Source: Kiloniella laminariae DSM 19542
GTDB lineage: Bacteria > Pseudomonadota > Alphaproteobacteria > Kiloniellales > Kiloniellaceae
Direction: 5' to 3'
Assembly: GCF_000374005.1 (NCBI RefSeq)
Contig: NZ_KB893157.1
Span: 127,950-191,949, forward strand
DNA length: 64,000 nt
Shown here: positions 47,457 through 56,808 of the stretch, one piece after another
Position numbering within the stretch: the first letter of the stretch is position 1
How the letters are laid out: the number at the start of each line of letters is the position of its first letter
Position numbers and translations under genes: made by a program
The notes under the pieces: generated by a model
The model's input: only the letters and a program-made list of their open reading frames with translations
What the model was told of the DNA's origin: nothing
The model's database searches: none

Positions 47457-48605
47457 CTAGATCAAAACGAGATCATCCCGGTGGATCAATTCCTCGCGCC
47501 CAAGATACCCGAGGCGTTGCTCGATTTCAGAGCTTTTAAGTCCAATGATCTTGCGGGCATCACCATTGGAATAGGCCGCGAGACCACGGGCAATTTCCCG
47601 GCCATCCAGCGACTTGATCACAACGGAATCTCCGCGTTGAAACTTGCCTTCCACGGCTGTGACACCAGCTGGCAAAAGGGATTTTCCGTTTTGAAGTGCC
47701 TTGAGTGCACCATTGTCAACAATGACAGTTCCGAGTGGCTGAAGGCTGCCGGCAATATAGCGCTTTCGAGCTGTCTTGGGTTCGATTGAGGCTTCAAACA
47801 CCGAAGCTCTTTTGCCTTCCATAACGTTGGCAAGGGGATTGAGTTGATGTCCATTGGCGATGATCATATTACAACCTGCGCCAACAGCAATTTTTGCCGC
47901 GGCGATCTTGGTGATCATACCGCCGGAGCTATAGCCGGGCAGGGCTTCTCCGGCCATGGCGTCTATCTCTGGCGTGATCTCCTTGATAACAGGCAGGAAC
48001 TGTGCCGAGGGATCGCGTTTGGGGTCCGCAGTATAGAGGCCGTCGATGTCTGACAGCAACACCAGAAGGTCCGCATCAATCATCGCCCCCACTCTTGCCG
48101 CGAGTCTGTCATTGTCACCAAAGCGGATCTCGCTGGTGGCGACTGTGTCGTTCTCGTTGATGACGGGTACAGCGCCTAGTTTCAGCAAGGTGGTCAGAGT
48201 ATTGCGGGCATTCAAATGTCTGCGGCGTTCTTCGGTGTCACCAAGGGTGAGCAAAATCTGGGATACGGTGATCTTGTGTCGGGCAAGGGCTTCCTGATAG
48301 GCGTGGGCGAGGATGATCTGGCCTGTCGCCGCGGAAGCTTGCTTTTCCTCTAGTCTCAGTTTTCCCTGCGGAAGGCCGAGATGGTTTCTGCCGACGGCGA
48401 TGGCTCCTGAGGAAACCAGGACGACTTCCGCACCGCGCTCGATAAGAGCGGCGACATCATCGGTCAGTGCATGAAGCCATTCAGCCCGCAGACGTCCGGT
48501 TTCATCGTCGACAAGCAGGGCCGAGCCGATTTTTACTACAATACGTTTGGCGCTTCTCAGGTGCTCGGCAGCAGACAGGCCGATATCCTTTGTCTCTGTA
48601 ACCAT
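47457..48605 (-). CDS. proB: Glutamate 5-kinase
   Basis: First enzyme of proline synthesis, 382 residues. The amino acid kinase domain (about 20-275) has [36 protein letters not shown] and [17 protein letters not shown] domain follows (about 295-375, [24 protein letters not shown]). Feedback control by proline is usual in this two-domain form. It is followed by proA with a 132-base spacer and lies 48 bases downstream of obgE. Confidence 0.96.
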   Translation of the reverse strand: MVTETKDIGLSAAEHLRSAKRIVVKIGSALLVDDETGRLRAEWLHALTDDVAALIERGAEVVLVSSGAIAVGRNHLGLPQGKLRLEEKQASAATGQIILAHAYQEALARHKITVSQILLTLGDTEERRRHLNARNTLTTLLKLGAVPVINENDTVATSEIRFGDNDRLAARVGAMIDADLLVLLSDIDGLYTADPKRDPSAQFLPVIKEITPEIDAMAGEALPGYSSGGMITKIAAAKIAVGAGCNMIIANGHQLNPLANVMEGKRASVFEASIEPKTARKRYIAGSLQPLGTVIVDNGALKALQNGKSLLPAGVTAVEGKFQRGDSVVIKSLDGREIARGLAAYSNGDARKIIGLKSSEIEQRLGYLGREELIHRDDLVLI

Positions 48606-48653
48606 CTTTTTTGCCGTATAAATATATTATCTGGACGCTGGTAAGGGGGTGTT

Positions 48654-49742
<1,089 letters not shown>

Positions 49743-49904
49743 CTATCCGGGGACAATCAGGTCCGGAAGGGTGTCGGCAGGATTGCAACGAGATGCAGAT
49801 CACTGCGCGACTGTTCGTTTTTCCCTCAGGCTTTTTTGTCGGCCTGAAGGACTCGCATAGTACTCAATCCGCTTGCTTGGTCAGAGAGGGGGCGGAATGA
49901 GAAA

Positions 49905-49931
49905 AGGGGGGAATGGTTTTCCATTCCCCCC
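49905..49931 (-). terminator. Intrinsic terminator after rplU-rpmA
   Basis: Inverted repeat of 11 bp, GGGGGGAATGG / CCATTCCCCCC, with a TTTT (AAAA on the minus strand) loop. Read on the minus strand it is followed by TTTTC. It lies 44 bases after the rpmA stop, so obgE needs a separate promoter or read-through. Confidence 0.85.
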
Positions 49932-49974
49932 TAAACCTTATACAGCCCAGACAAGAGTCCGGAAGGTGGGGCCG

Positions 49975-50232
49975 TTAGGCCGCCGGCTGTACTGAAATGT
50001 ATGTGCGACCGCCAGCTTTCTGACGGAAGACCACCTGGCCTTCTACAGTAGCAAAGATCGTGTGATCTTTACCAATGCCAACGTTATCACCGGGGTGGAA
50101 CTTGGTGCCGCGCTGACGTACCAGAATGTTTCCGGATACGACGTGCTCGCCGCCAAATTTCTTTACACCGAGGCGGCGACCTGCTGAGTCGCGACCGTTG
50201 CGGGATGAACCGCCTGCCTTCTTATGTGCCAT
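49975..50232 (-). CDS. rpmA: 50S ribosomal protein bL27
   Basis: 85-residue ribosomal protein near the peptidyl-transferase centre. Start [24 protein letters not shown] is diagnostic, with [25 protein letters not shown] following. It is 6 bases downstream of rplU, the standard pair. Confidence 0.98.
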   Translation of the reverse strand: MAHKKAGGSSRNGRDSAGRRLGVKKFGGEHVVSGNILVRQRGTKFHPGDNVGIGKDHTIFATVEGQVVFRQKAGGRTYISVQPAA

Positions 50233-50238
50233 GAGGTC

Positions 50239-50610
50239 TTACTCCTCTGAATCTTTCTTGGCAGAAGCTGCTTTTTTCTTAGCAGGCTTCTTGGCGCCAT
50301 CGCCGAGAATGTCTGTGATCTTGATGACTGTGAGATCCTGGCGATGACCGTTTTTACGGCGATGGTTCTTACGACGCTTCTTTTTGAAGATGATGACTTT
50401 GTCACCACGTGTCTGTTCAACCACATCAGCCTTGACCACGGCACCGTCCAGAAGTGGCGCGCCAATGGTTGCCTTCTCATCGTCACCGATCATGAGAACG
50501 GAATCGAAATCAATCGAAGCGCCTGCTTCGGCATTGATTTTTTCGACGACCAGAACGTCGTCCTTGCGGACTTTGTACTGTTTGCCGCCAGTTTTGATTA
50601 CTGCGAACAT
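50239..50610 (-). CDS. rplU: 50S ribosomal protein bL21
   Basis: 123 residues. [14 protein letters not shown] and [28 protein letters not shown] are diagnostic of bL21. A Lys/Ala-rich C-terminal tail (about 103-123), [14 protein letters not shown], extends beyond the roughly 103-residue core; such tails are common in alphaproteobacteria. First gene of the minus-strand block. Confidence 0.97.
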   Translation of the reverse strand: MFAVIKTGGKQYKVRKDDVLVVEKINAEAGASIDFDSVLMIGDDEKATIGAPLLDGAVVKADVVEQTRGDKVIIFKKKRRKNHRRKNGHRQDLTVIKITDILGDGAKKPAKKKAASAKKDSEE

Positions 50611-51163
50611 GTTTATCGGTCACTTAGCTGTTAATTAGGCATTGCAAACATGAATATTTATTCATGCACAGATGGCCGCTCGGAATCCGGGCAGCCAGTG
50701 AGGGTGGAATATAGCGGGGCTTCGTCGGGAGTCAACGGCTTTCTCGTCTTGGGGATGGAACATCGCCGAATAATGGGGGGATTGCTGTGTTATGGCTTTA
50801 TCTGGAGTCGAAATGCAGGTGGTTTCAAGTTAAATGTATAGTTATTTGGCTTAGATAAGTAAAATTTTAAATTATTAAATATAAAATTTTAAATTATTTA
50901 ACAACTTTAAATTGTTCTTCTTGTAATGGCGCTATTTTACATTGTTATTTATTTCAAATTTATTAAAAATTACATAAAATTTTACATTAATTGTTGACTG
51001 TTTGGTTTGTCCGGAGATAAAAAGCCGCCAGCTCAAAGTAACGGTTTCTGAGCACCTCGTCATTCCAGTGAAAATACTGTGACTTCTATCAGATCCTGAT
51101 GTGTCTCTTCTGATTCTGGCCTGATTCTGAAGAGATTTGTCTATGCCATTATGGAGATTTGTT
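50611..51163 (+). promoter_or_regulatory. AT-rich divergent region upstream of the AfsA-like gene
   Basis: About 550 bases between rplU (minus) and the AfsA-like gene (plus). No credible gene. From about 50830 to 50995 base composition falls sharply and contains a 16-bp direct repeat, AAAATTTTAAATTATT, at 50861-50876 and 50883-50898 (22 bases apart), a related TTTAAATT at 50906-50913 and another AAAATTTT at 50976-50983. A possible promoter follows: TTGACT at 50994-50999, 17 bases, then ATAAAA at 51017-51022. Confidence 0.5.
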
Positions 51164-51955
51164 GTGTGTGAACGTATTGTGGTTGTTGTCGGTGACAAGT
51201 TTGCAGATTTTGCTGTCGGCAAGGACGTTATTACTCTGTCTCAACTGAAGGGAATGCTGTGCCTTCCCAGCCGGCTGCTCGCAGTTCAGGGCCAGATTGT
51301 TATCGTTCCAGGGCAGGGGCTGGGGGAGAAGGATGTCGAGGCAGTGGAAAAACAGGCGTCTTTGTCCGAATGCCGGGCGATGTTTGACCTGACACTCTGG
51401 TATCGCTCGGGCAGACGTGCGTCACAAAAGTATTCCCACAAGCATCTGCCGCAAAACACGCTGATCTCGGAACCTGTTCAGTCCGGGGATGACTGTTATG
51501 AACTGTCTTTGCTGATTGATGAGAACTGCGAGCTGATGAGTGATCATCAAACCGGACAGCATGTGCAGGGGATGATTTTGTTTGAAGCAGCCCGACAGAC
51601 CTTTCTGGCCGTAACCGAGACCTTTTATCTGCCGCAGAATGAAACCGGCTATTACTTTGTGATCAACCAGATGTCGGCAAATTACAACCGTTTCGCCTTT
51701 CCAATAGAAGCGCGTATTACTTACCGGATTTGTACAAAAGATATCGCAAAGGCAAACCGGATGAGTTTTTCTGCGGACATTACTGTTGAGCAGTGTAATC
51801 AGGTTGCAGCCACGTTCCACACTGACTTCACGGTTTTTGAAAACAGCCGGATTACCAGCATGGAAGGCAAGCTTGCTTCTCAATCCCTTTCCGGCTTTAT
51901 TTCGGAAATTGCCAGAGAGCGGCAGCAAAAAGTCGAATACCTAACCGCCGCTTAA
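51164..51955 (+). CDS. AfsA-like hotdog domain protein (GTG start)
   Basis: A protein of about 263 residues belonging to the A-factor biosynthesis (AfsA) hotdog family. In Streptomyces, AfsA joins a beta-ketoacyl chain from ACP to dihydroxyacetone phosphate, the committed step to gamma-butyrolactone signals. Residues about 1-75 match nothing I know; from about 88 the AfsA domain runs: SHKHLPQNTLISEP, then the diagnostic DHQTGQHVQGMILFEAARQ (Asp127, His128, His133, Glu141, Arg144), then a second hotdog strand set to about 250. Only one clear AfsA repeat is visible, where Streptomyces AfsA has two. The GTG at 51164 has GGAG 7 bases upstream; the ATG at 51143 is the alternative. A HAD phosphatase gene follows after 50 bases. 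Confidence 0.75.
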   Translation: MCERIVVVVGDKFADFAVGKDVITLSQLKGMLCLPSRLLAVQGQIVIVPGQGLGEKDVEAVEKQASLSECRAMFDLTLWYRSGRRASQKYSHKHLPQNTLISEPVQSGDDCYELSLLIDENCELMSDHQTGQHVQGMILFEAARQTFLAVTETFYLPQNETGYYFVINQMSANYNRFAFPIEARITYRICTKDIAKANRMSFSADITVEQCNQVAATFHTDFTVFENSRITSMEGKLASQSLSGFISEIARERQQKVEYLTAA

Positions 51956-52005
51956 CAACCCCAGTTCCCGGAAACAGTACACTCAGAAACAGGAAGATGC
52001 GAACC

Positions 52006-52689
52006 ATGAACGATATGTCGGATAGAGGCGCAGCAAGCTATGCTTTTTTCGATGTGGATGACACATTGATCAACGTCAAAAGCATGTTCAGTTTTCAGGA
52101 CTACTGGTATTCTCTTGTGTCAACTCCGGAGGAACAGGAAGCCTTTGGCACCGAAATGGGGCGCCTGCGTGCTGAAAATGCCCCCTGGGAAATTCTGAAC
52201 CGTCGTTATTATTCCTATTTTGCCGGCCGTTCTGTCTCGCAGGTTGCGGACTGTGCGGAACAGTGGTTCTTGCATCTGGAGCGTACTGTTGAGGACCTCT
52301 TTCATACCGCCATTATAGAAAAACTCGGGCAACACCAGGCCAAAGGTGACGTTCCTGTCTTCGTTTCGGGCTCTTTCCCTGCCGCTCTGGCGCCCAGTGC
52401 CCGGCGTTTTGGGGTGGAGCATATTCTGGCGACAACAATGGAAGTCACAGAGGGGCGTTATACCGGTGAGATACTGCCTCCCCAGACAATCGGGGCAGGA
52501 AAGGCAGAGGCTGTAGCCGGATTCCTGGCGAAAACACAAGTGCCTGCTACGGCCTGTTATGCCTACGGGGATGATATTTCAGATCTGCCCATGCTCGAGG
52601 CTGTTGGTCATCCCTTTGTTGTCAGTGGAGGACGCGGCCTGGAAGAGCACGCGCGAAAGGTGGGCTGGCCGGTTTTGTCGCCTCGATAG
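52006..52689 (+). CDS. HAD-IB family phosphatase
   Basis: A 227-residue haloacid dehalogenase-superfamily hydrolase of the SerB-like IB group. Motif I FFDVDDTLINVKSMF (nucleophile Asp and acid/base Asp), motif II FVSGSFPAAL, motif III lysine in GAGKAEAVAGFL and motif IV YGDDISDLPMLEAVG are all present, so it should be active. ATG at 52006 has AGGAAG 9 bases upstream; an ATG at 51997 lies right on that site and is less likely. A cap domain occupies about 30-95. It is cotranscribed with the AfsA-like gene. In gamma-butyrolactone synthesis a phosphatase step removes the phosphate that comes from dihydroxyacetone phosphate, so this gene may do that; the link is inference. Confidence 0.88.
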   Translation: MNDMSDRGAASYAFFDVDDTLINVKSMFSFQDYWYSLVSTPEEQEAFGTEMGRLRAENAPWEILNRRYYSYFAGRSVSQVADCAEQWFLHLERTVEDLFHTAIIEKLGQHQAKGDVPVFVSGSFPAALAPSARRFGVEHILATTMEVTEGRYTGEILPPQTIGAGKAEAVAGFLAKTQVPATACYAYGDDISDLPMLEAVGHPFVVSGGRGLEEHARKVGWPVLSPR

Positions 52690-52709
52690 AGAAGACATCT
52701 CGCGCAGAA

Positions 52710-54848
52710 TTATTGTTGCACCACGACTGAAGCAGGCAGAAGGATGAAGACGGTTGTGCCTTCTCCTTCCCGACTTTCCAGTGTGATTTTCCCGTTATGC
52801 TGTTCGACAAGTGCTTTGACAATGGAAAGGCCAAGTCCAACACCCTCGTGTTCGCAAATCATGCTGCTTTCAACTCTGGTAAAGGGTTTGAAAATACCTT
52901 CTTGTTGATTCTCCGGGATACCTATTCCGTTGTCTGAAATGGCCAGGATGAGATCCCCTGTTCCCTCCCGGGTGGCTGAAATTGTAATTGCCCCGGTCTT
53001 TTTGGTGAACTTGATCGCATTGGAGACAAGATTGATGATGATCTGCATAAAGCGCCGTTCATCTGCCTTGATGTGATGAAGGGCGACATCCGGGGTGACA
53101 TTGAGGATGACTTCCGCCTTGTCGGCACGGTCCTGCATCATCGAGATACACTTCTCGACCACGGCACCAAGATGAACGGTTTCAATCTCAAGCGCCATGT
53201 GGCCGGACTCGATTTTTGAAACATCGAGGATGTCGCTGATTATTCCCAGAAGGTACAGCCCCGACGCATTGATGTCACTGGCGTAGGATTTGTAGTGCGG
53301 GTTGTCGAGAGGGCCCATGATTTCGTGTTGCATCATCTGGGCAAAGCCGATGACAGCATTCAGGGGCGTTCGCAGCTCGTGGCTCATGTTGTTGAGAAAA
53401 TCTGTTTTACTTCTATTGGCCAGCTCGGCTTCTTCTTTGGCGGTTGAAAGCTCTTGTGTTCTCTCTTGTACACGGCGTTCGAGCGTTTCCTTGGCTTCCT
53501 GGATCAGGATTTCCGCCTTGCGGCGATCCGAGATATCGCGAACAGAGCCACGATAGCCCGTAAAGGTTTTATTCTGATCAAAGATGGGGATGCCACTGAC
53601 GGATACAGCGATAATGTCGCCATTGTTTCTGGTGCAATGATATTCGAGATTTCGGAAAGGACTTTGTGTTTGCCGGCGCAGCTCAATGTCTTTTTTCCAG
53701 TCCCCTTCTTTATTGTCCTGATTTTCGGTGGTGATCAGGTTGGCCAAGGACTGACCGACGAGGTTCTCTGCGGCATCAATACCAATCAGATGGAAGTGAC
53801 CGGAGATAAAACTAATCGATAAGTTCTCATCGGTTTCCCAGAACAGGTCTGTGACTGTTTCGGCAATATCCCGAAAACGTTTTTCGCTGAATTTCAAGGC
53901 TTGTTCAGCGGCTACTCGTTCTGAGATCTCCTGCTGGAGATTGTGCGTGCGTTCTTCGACTCTGGCTTCCAGATCAATATTGGCTGTATTGAGATTTTTA
54001 TAGGCAATGCGAAGGTTCTGACACATGGCGTTAAAAGCAGATACAACTCGATCCAGTTCATCGGGGTTGCTGGAGGCGCGACGCTTGAGCCGAAACACCG
54101 GAGATTGTCCAATGAGACTGTAGCTGCTGGCAAAGTTTGCCAGAGAAACCAGATGCCGGGTGATCAGGTAGTGGACAACATAGAGGATAAAAAACGAGAC
54201 AAGGAAAGTCTTGATTGCCTGGGTTCCCAGTATCACAAGCGTCTTTTCCCATAAGCGGTGGTAGACACCTTCAAGCGTGGCCTGGATATAGAGAGTACCA
54301 ATCGTTCGTGCTGTATCACGGTCATTGTAAACAATAGGGAGAGACCAGGAAATGGTGTTGTGCTCGAGGCGTTCCCCAACGGTGACCAGGAGAGGTTTTT
54401 TGACTTCGGAAACTGTTTCTTGCACTTCAACAGCCTGAATGTCGGGGAGACGAACAATCCCGCTGAGCTGAATTTTCAGCTGTTCGGTGTCCACATTCCA
54501 CAGGCTTCCCGCAATACTGTTAAGATAACTGCGTTCGATTTCCAGCAAACGGTCCGATATCGAGTTCACATCCCGGCGGTAGTCGAGATAAAGCTGGGCT
54601 GCTGTCAGGATCAGGGTGATCAGTGAGCTGAACAGCAGAATAGCAAAGAGTAATCGCCGCCCTATTCCGCGGCTGAATGGCAAGGGGGAATCGCCTTGCG
54701 AAGGCAGCGCGAAATCGTCCGGGCGGTGGGGGCTTGTGATAACAGTTTCTCTCGGGACCTTTGTTTGAGATTCGTAAGCTGCGCTTGCGTTCTTGGTCGA
54801 AACAAAGTCGTCACCAGACATTCGAACGATGTCTTTCTTCTTCGACAA
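52710..54848 (-). CDS. PAS-containing sensor histidine kinase (TTG start)
   Basis: A 712-residue membrane sensor kinase. Order: cytoplasmic N-terminus (1-62), TM1 (about 65-88), periplasmic domain (about 89-208, with LNSIAGSLWNVDTEQLKIQLSGIVRLPD, resembling CHASE8-like sensor domains), TM2 (about 209-230), a HAMP-like linker, coiled coil, PAS domain (about 320-445), a second coiled coil, HisKA with phospho-acceptor His490 in MSHELRTPLNAVIG, and HATPase_c with N box NLVSNAIKF, G1 ISDNGIGIP and G2 GVGLGLSIVK. No receiver domain, and no response regulator gene in the window. The TTG start has AAGGAAG just upstream; ATG at 54821 lacks a site. It follows the binding protein gene by 52 bases and converges on the HAD gene. 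Confidence 0.9.
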   Translation of the reverse strand: MSKKKDIVRMSGDDFVSTKNASAAYESQTKVPRETVITSPHRPDDFALPSQGDSPLPFSRGIGRRLLFAILLFSSLITLILTAAQLYLDYRRDVNSISDRLLEIERSYLNSIAGSLWNVDTEQLKIQLSGIVRLPDIQAVEVQETVSEVKKPLLVTVGERLEHNTISWSLPIVYNDRDTARTIGTLYIQATLEGVYHRLWEKTLVILGTQAIKTFLVSFFILYVVHYLITRHLVSLANFASSYSLIGQSPVFRLKRRASSNPDELDRVVSAFNAMCQNLRIAYKNLNTANIDLEARVEERTHNLQQEISERVAAEQALKFSEKRFRDIAETVTDLFWETDENLSISFISGHFHLIGIDAAENLVGQSLANLITTENQDNKEGDWKKDIELRRQTQSPFRNLEYHCTRNNGDIIAVSVSGIPIFDQNKTFTGYRGSVRDISDRRKAEILIQEAKETLERRVQERTQELSTAKEEAELANRSKTDFLNNMSHELRTPLNAVIGFAQMMQHEIMGPLDNPHYKSYASDINASGLYLLGIISDILDVSKIESGHMALEIETVHLGAVVEKCISMMQDRADKAEVILNVTPDVALHHIKADERRFMQIIINLVSNAIKFTKKTGAITISATREGTGDLILAISDNGIGIPENQQEGIFKPFTRVESSMICEHEGVGLGLSIVKALVEQHNGKITLESREGEGTTVFILLPASVVVQQ

Positions 54849-54900
54849 TTCAGCTTCCTTAAATTCCCTGAATATAACCGCTTGTTGTTTTTTTTATTGG

Positions 54901-55650
54901 TTAAAAATATGAATTATCGTTCAGCAGACGAGTCAGTGTTCCATCTTCGCCCATTGTTTCTATTACCTTGTTAAGTTCCGGCATGACATCAAGATTGGGT
55001 GACTTTCTGGAGCACTGCAAGACAATAGGAATTTTTTTCATAACAAGATAATTATCAAGCAGATCCGGGTAGTTTTCCTGTTTTGCCATATAAAAAATAG
55101 TCGGAATAGCACCGGCAATGGCATCAAGACGCTGATGTGCAATCTTTAGCAGGCCTATCTGATAATCTTTGTCGTATTCTTTTTGTAAACTTGTATCGCT
55201 ATCAAACTCGGGCGTGATTTTGAGGCCCCGAAGCAGGGAAATAGTTAAGGGCTTGAGGTCGTCATAGCTTGAAAGGACTACTCCCTTGCGGGCAATGACG
55301 CCAAAAGGCATCTGATAAACTTCCGCACCTTTTTCTACAATAGAAACCCTGCTTTCGCTCCAGAGAATAATCGTACAGTCCTGATCGCCAGATTCGAGGT
55401 CCTGATTGATCCGGGCAAAAGGCCTGAGTGAAATCTGTATTTGATGTCCGCTGCGTCTTTCCAGCTCTCGTACAACTTCGGGGAAAGCGCCAATGGGTCG
55501 GTCAGAGCCCGGTTCAAAAGAGGCCCAGGGAGCCGTTTCCAGAGTGATAAACTTAAGCTCTCGGGCGTCAGCCTTGGAAAGATATCCCGCGATGAACCCT
55601 GTTGCTAACAATGCAAAGACAGTGCTGAAAAATCTCCCTGATTTTTGCAT
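54901..55650 (-). CDS. Periplasmic binding protein, extracellular solute-binding family 3-like
   Basis: A 249-residue exported protein. Start at 55650 (MQKSGRFFSTVFALL) has GGGG nearby; an in-frame ATG at 55695 adds 15 residues. The signal or anchor segment spans about 8-28. The mature part follows the amino-acid-binding type 2 pattern: ELKFITLETAPWASFEP, GAFPEVVRELERRSGHQIQISLRPFARINQDLESGDQDCTIILWSESR, PFGVIARKGVVL. No transporter genes are adjacent. The sensor kinase gene starts 52 bases downstream on the same strand, so it may deliver a ligand to that kinase; that is inference. Confidence 0.85.
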   Translation of the reverse strand: MQKSGRFFSTVFALLATGFIAGYLSKADARELKFITLETAPWASFEPGSDRPIGAFPEVVRELERRSGHQIQISLRPFARINQDLESGDQDCTIILWSESRVSIVEKGAEVYQMPFGVIARKGVVLSSYDDLKPLTISLLRGLKITPEFDSDTSLQKEYDKDYQIGLLKIAHQRLDAIAGAIPTIFYMAKQENYPDLLDNYLVMKKIPIVLQCSRKSPNLDVMPELNKVIETMGEDGTLTRLLNDNSYF

Positions 55651-55809
55651 TGAAACCCCACTGAATAACTGTTCAAGAATGACAAAGTTTTTCAAAATTA
55701 AGTATTAATTTAGTACGATGGGTTTTTATGTACAACAGAATATCCTGAAGGTTACCAGTTTTACTTTGGGGAAGTATTTAACATAATAAACAGGGGAATA
55801 ATATTTATC

Positions 55810-56403
55810 ATGTCTATGATTGTAAGCTTATTTCGTCTTATGGTTGTAACGATGTTCCTGCCAGTATTCTCTGCCCACGCCGGGGGGGTAAGGGGGATGG
55901 AGCATGTCGGGGTTACCGTGCCAAACCTTGAAGAAGCCGTTAGTTTTTTTAGCGAAAAACTGGGATGCCAAGAGGCCTTTCAGCTTGGCCCATTTGCAGA
56001 TCCCGAGGGGAGCTGGATGAGCCAGAATGTGGGGACGCACGACAAGGCAACATTAAAAATTTCAGCTCTGAAGTGTGGTAATGCAACCAATGTTGAGCTG
56101 TTTGAGTTTACTTCACCGGAGCAGGCGGCCCACTGGCCAAAACGGGAAGATTACGGTGCAACATCTCTGGGATTCTACGTAGATGATATCAAAAGCCTCG
56201 TGGAGGAACTCAAATCAAATAATGTCGAGGTTCTGGGCGATATAAAACTGGTTGATCAGGGGCCGATTGCGGGCAGAAGCTGGGTGTATGTCAAGGCGCC
56301 TTGGGGGATGCTGATTTTCCTAATGAGCGAACCTGAAGGGATTGCCTATGAGAAACAGCCTGATGCACTTCATCTGTTCAGTCCGCGTAATCTGCCGGAA
56401 TAA
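55810..56403 (+). CDS. Exported VOC-family protein
   Basis: A 197-residue protein with an N-terminal signal peptide (about 1-24, cleavage near AHA-GG) and one vicinal-oxygen-chelate (glyoxalase/bleomycin-resistance) domain: GMEHVGVTVPNLEEAVSFFSEKLGCQE, NVELFEF, TSLGFYVDDIKSLVEELKSNNVEVLG and GRSWVYVKAPWGMLIFLM. The candidate metal ligands His32 and Glu (in VELFEF) are kept, but the third and fourth positions (usual His and Glu) appear replaced by Phe and Met, so catalysis is doubtful. VOC proteins are usually cytoplasmic. It is divergent from the binding-protein gene and followed by a large hairpin. Confidence 0.82.
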   Translation: MSMIVSLFRLMVVTMFLPVFSAHAGGVRGMEHVGVTVPNLEEAVSFFSEKLGCQEAFQLGPFADPEGSWMSQNVGTHDKATLKISALKCGNATNVELFEFTSPEQAAHWPKREDYGATSLGFYVDDIKSLVEELKSNNVEVLGDIKLVDQGPIAGRSWVYVKAPWGMLIFLMSEPEGIAYEKQPDALHLFSPRNLPE

Positions 56404-56808
56404 TAACACTTATCGTCAGGATGTCTTGAACAGAAGGATAATAGCACCAGGCAGAACTGCACGGGGAGGGGGGCAAATGGATTGTCCGTGACATCGTGAC
56501 AGAGTCTTTATTGCAGGGTGGTATATTTTAAACACGCAAAAACGCTGATCAGGATTTGGTCAGTGTTTTTGTGTGAAGGAACCAAGGGCAGCAGGAAAAC
56601 GACGTGGTTCCCCTTTGCCGATAAAAATCAGGTGCGACCTCGGCATTTTCCGATAGCTATTCTGATTTACTGCCAGACAACAGAAGGACCTCCGGTCAAA
56701 GTTAGGGCAGAATGTCTGCAAACTGGTATAGCGATACAGTCATATAATCCAGTCTGTAAGGTGATGATGAGCTCGTTGATATTTGAGGCGCTGGGCAAAG
56801 GAAATCTC
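56404..56808 (+). promoter_or_regulatory. Leader region upstream of the ectoine catabolic genes
   Basis: A 405-base spacer between the VOC gene and doeA. It stays open in the doeA frame back to 56518, but nothing before 56809 resembles the family. The main element is the long hairpin at 56533-56575. No clear promoter hexamers were fixed. Confidence 0.4.
56533..56575 (+). terminator. Long hairpin, terminator or leader element
   Basis: Stem of about 18 bp with G-U pairs: CACGCAAAAACGCTGATC pairs with GGTCAGTGTTTTTGTGTG, with a 7-base loop AGGATTT. It lies 130 bases after the VOC stop and 233 before doeA. The T run is inside the stem rather than after it, so it may be a terminator for the VOC transcript or a leader structure of the ectoine operon. 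Confidence 0.55.

Noticed and set aside
50650-50841. Small open frame of 63 codons in the rplU/AfsA-like spacer
   Set aside because: No ribosome site and no protein-like features; it overlaps the likely rplU promoter area.
56518-56808. In-frame N-terminal extension of doeA
   Set aside because: It spans a strong hairpin, has no conserved sequence, and the family start at 56809 has a good AAAGGA site.
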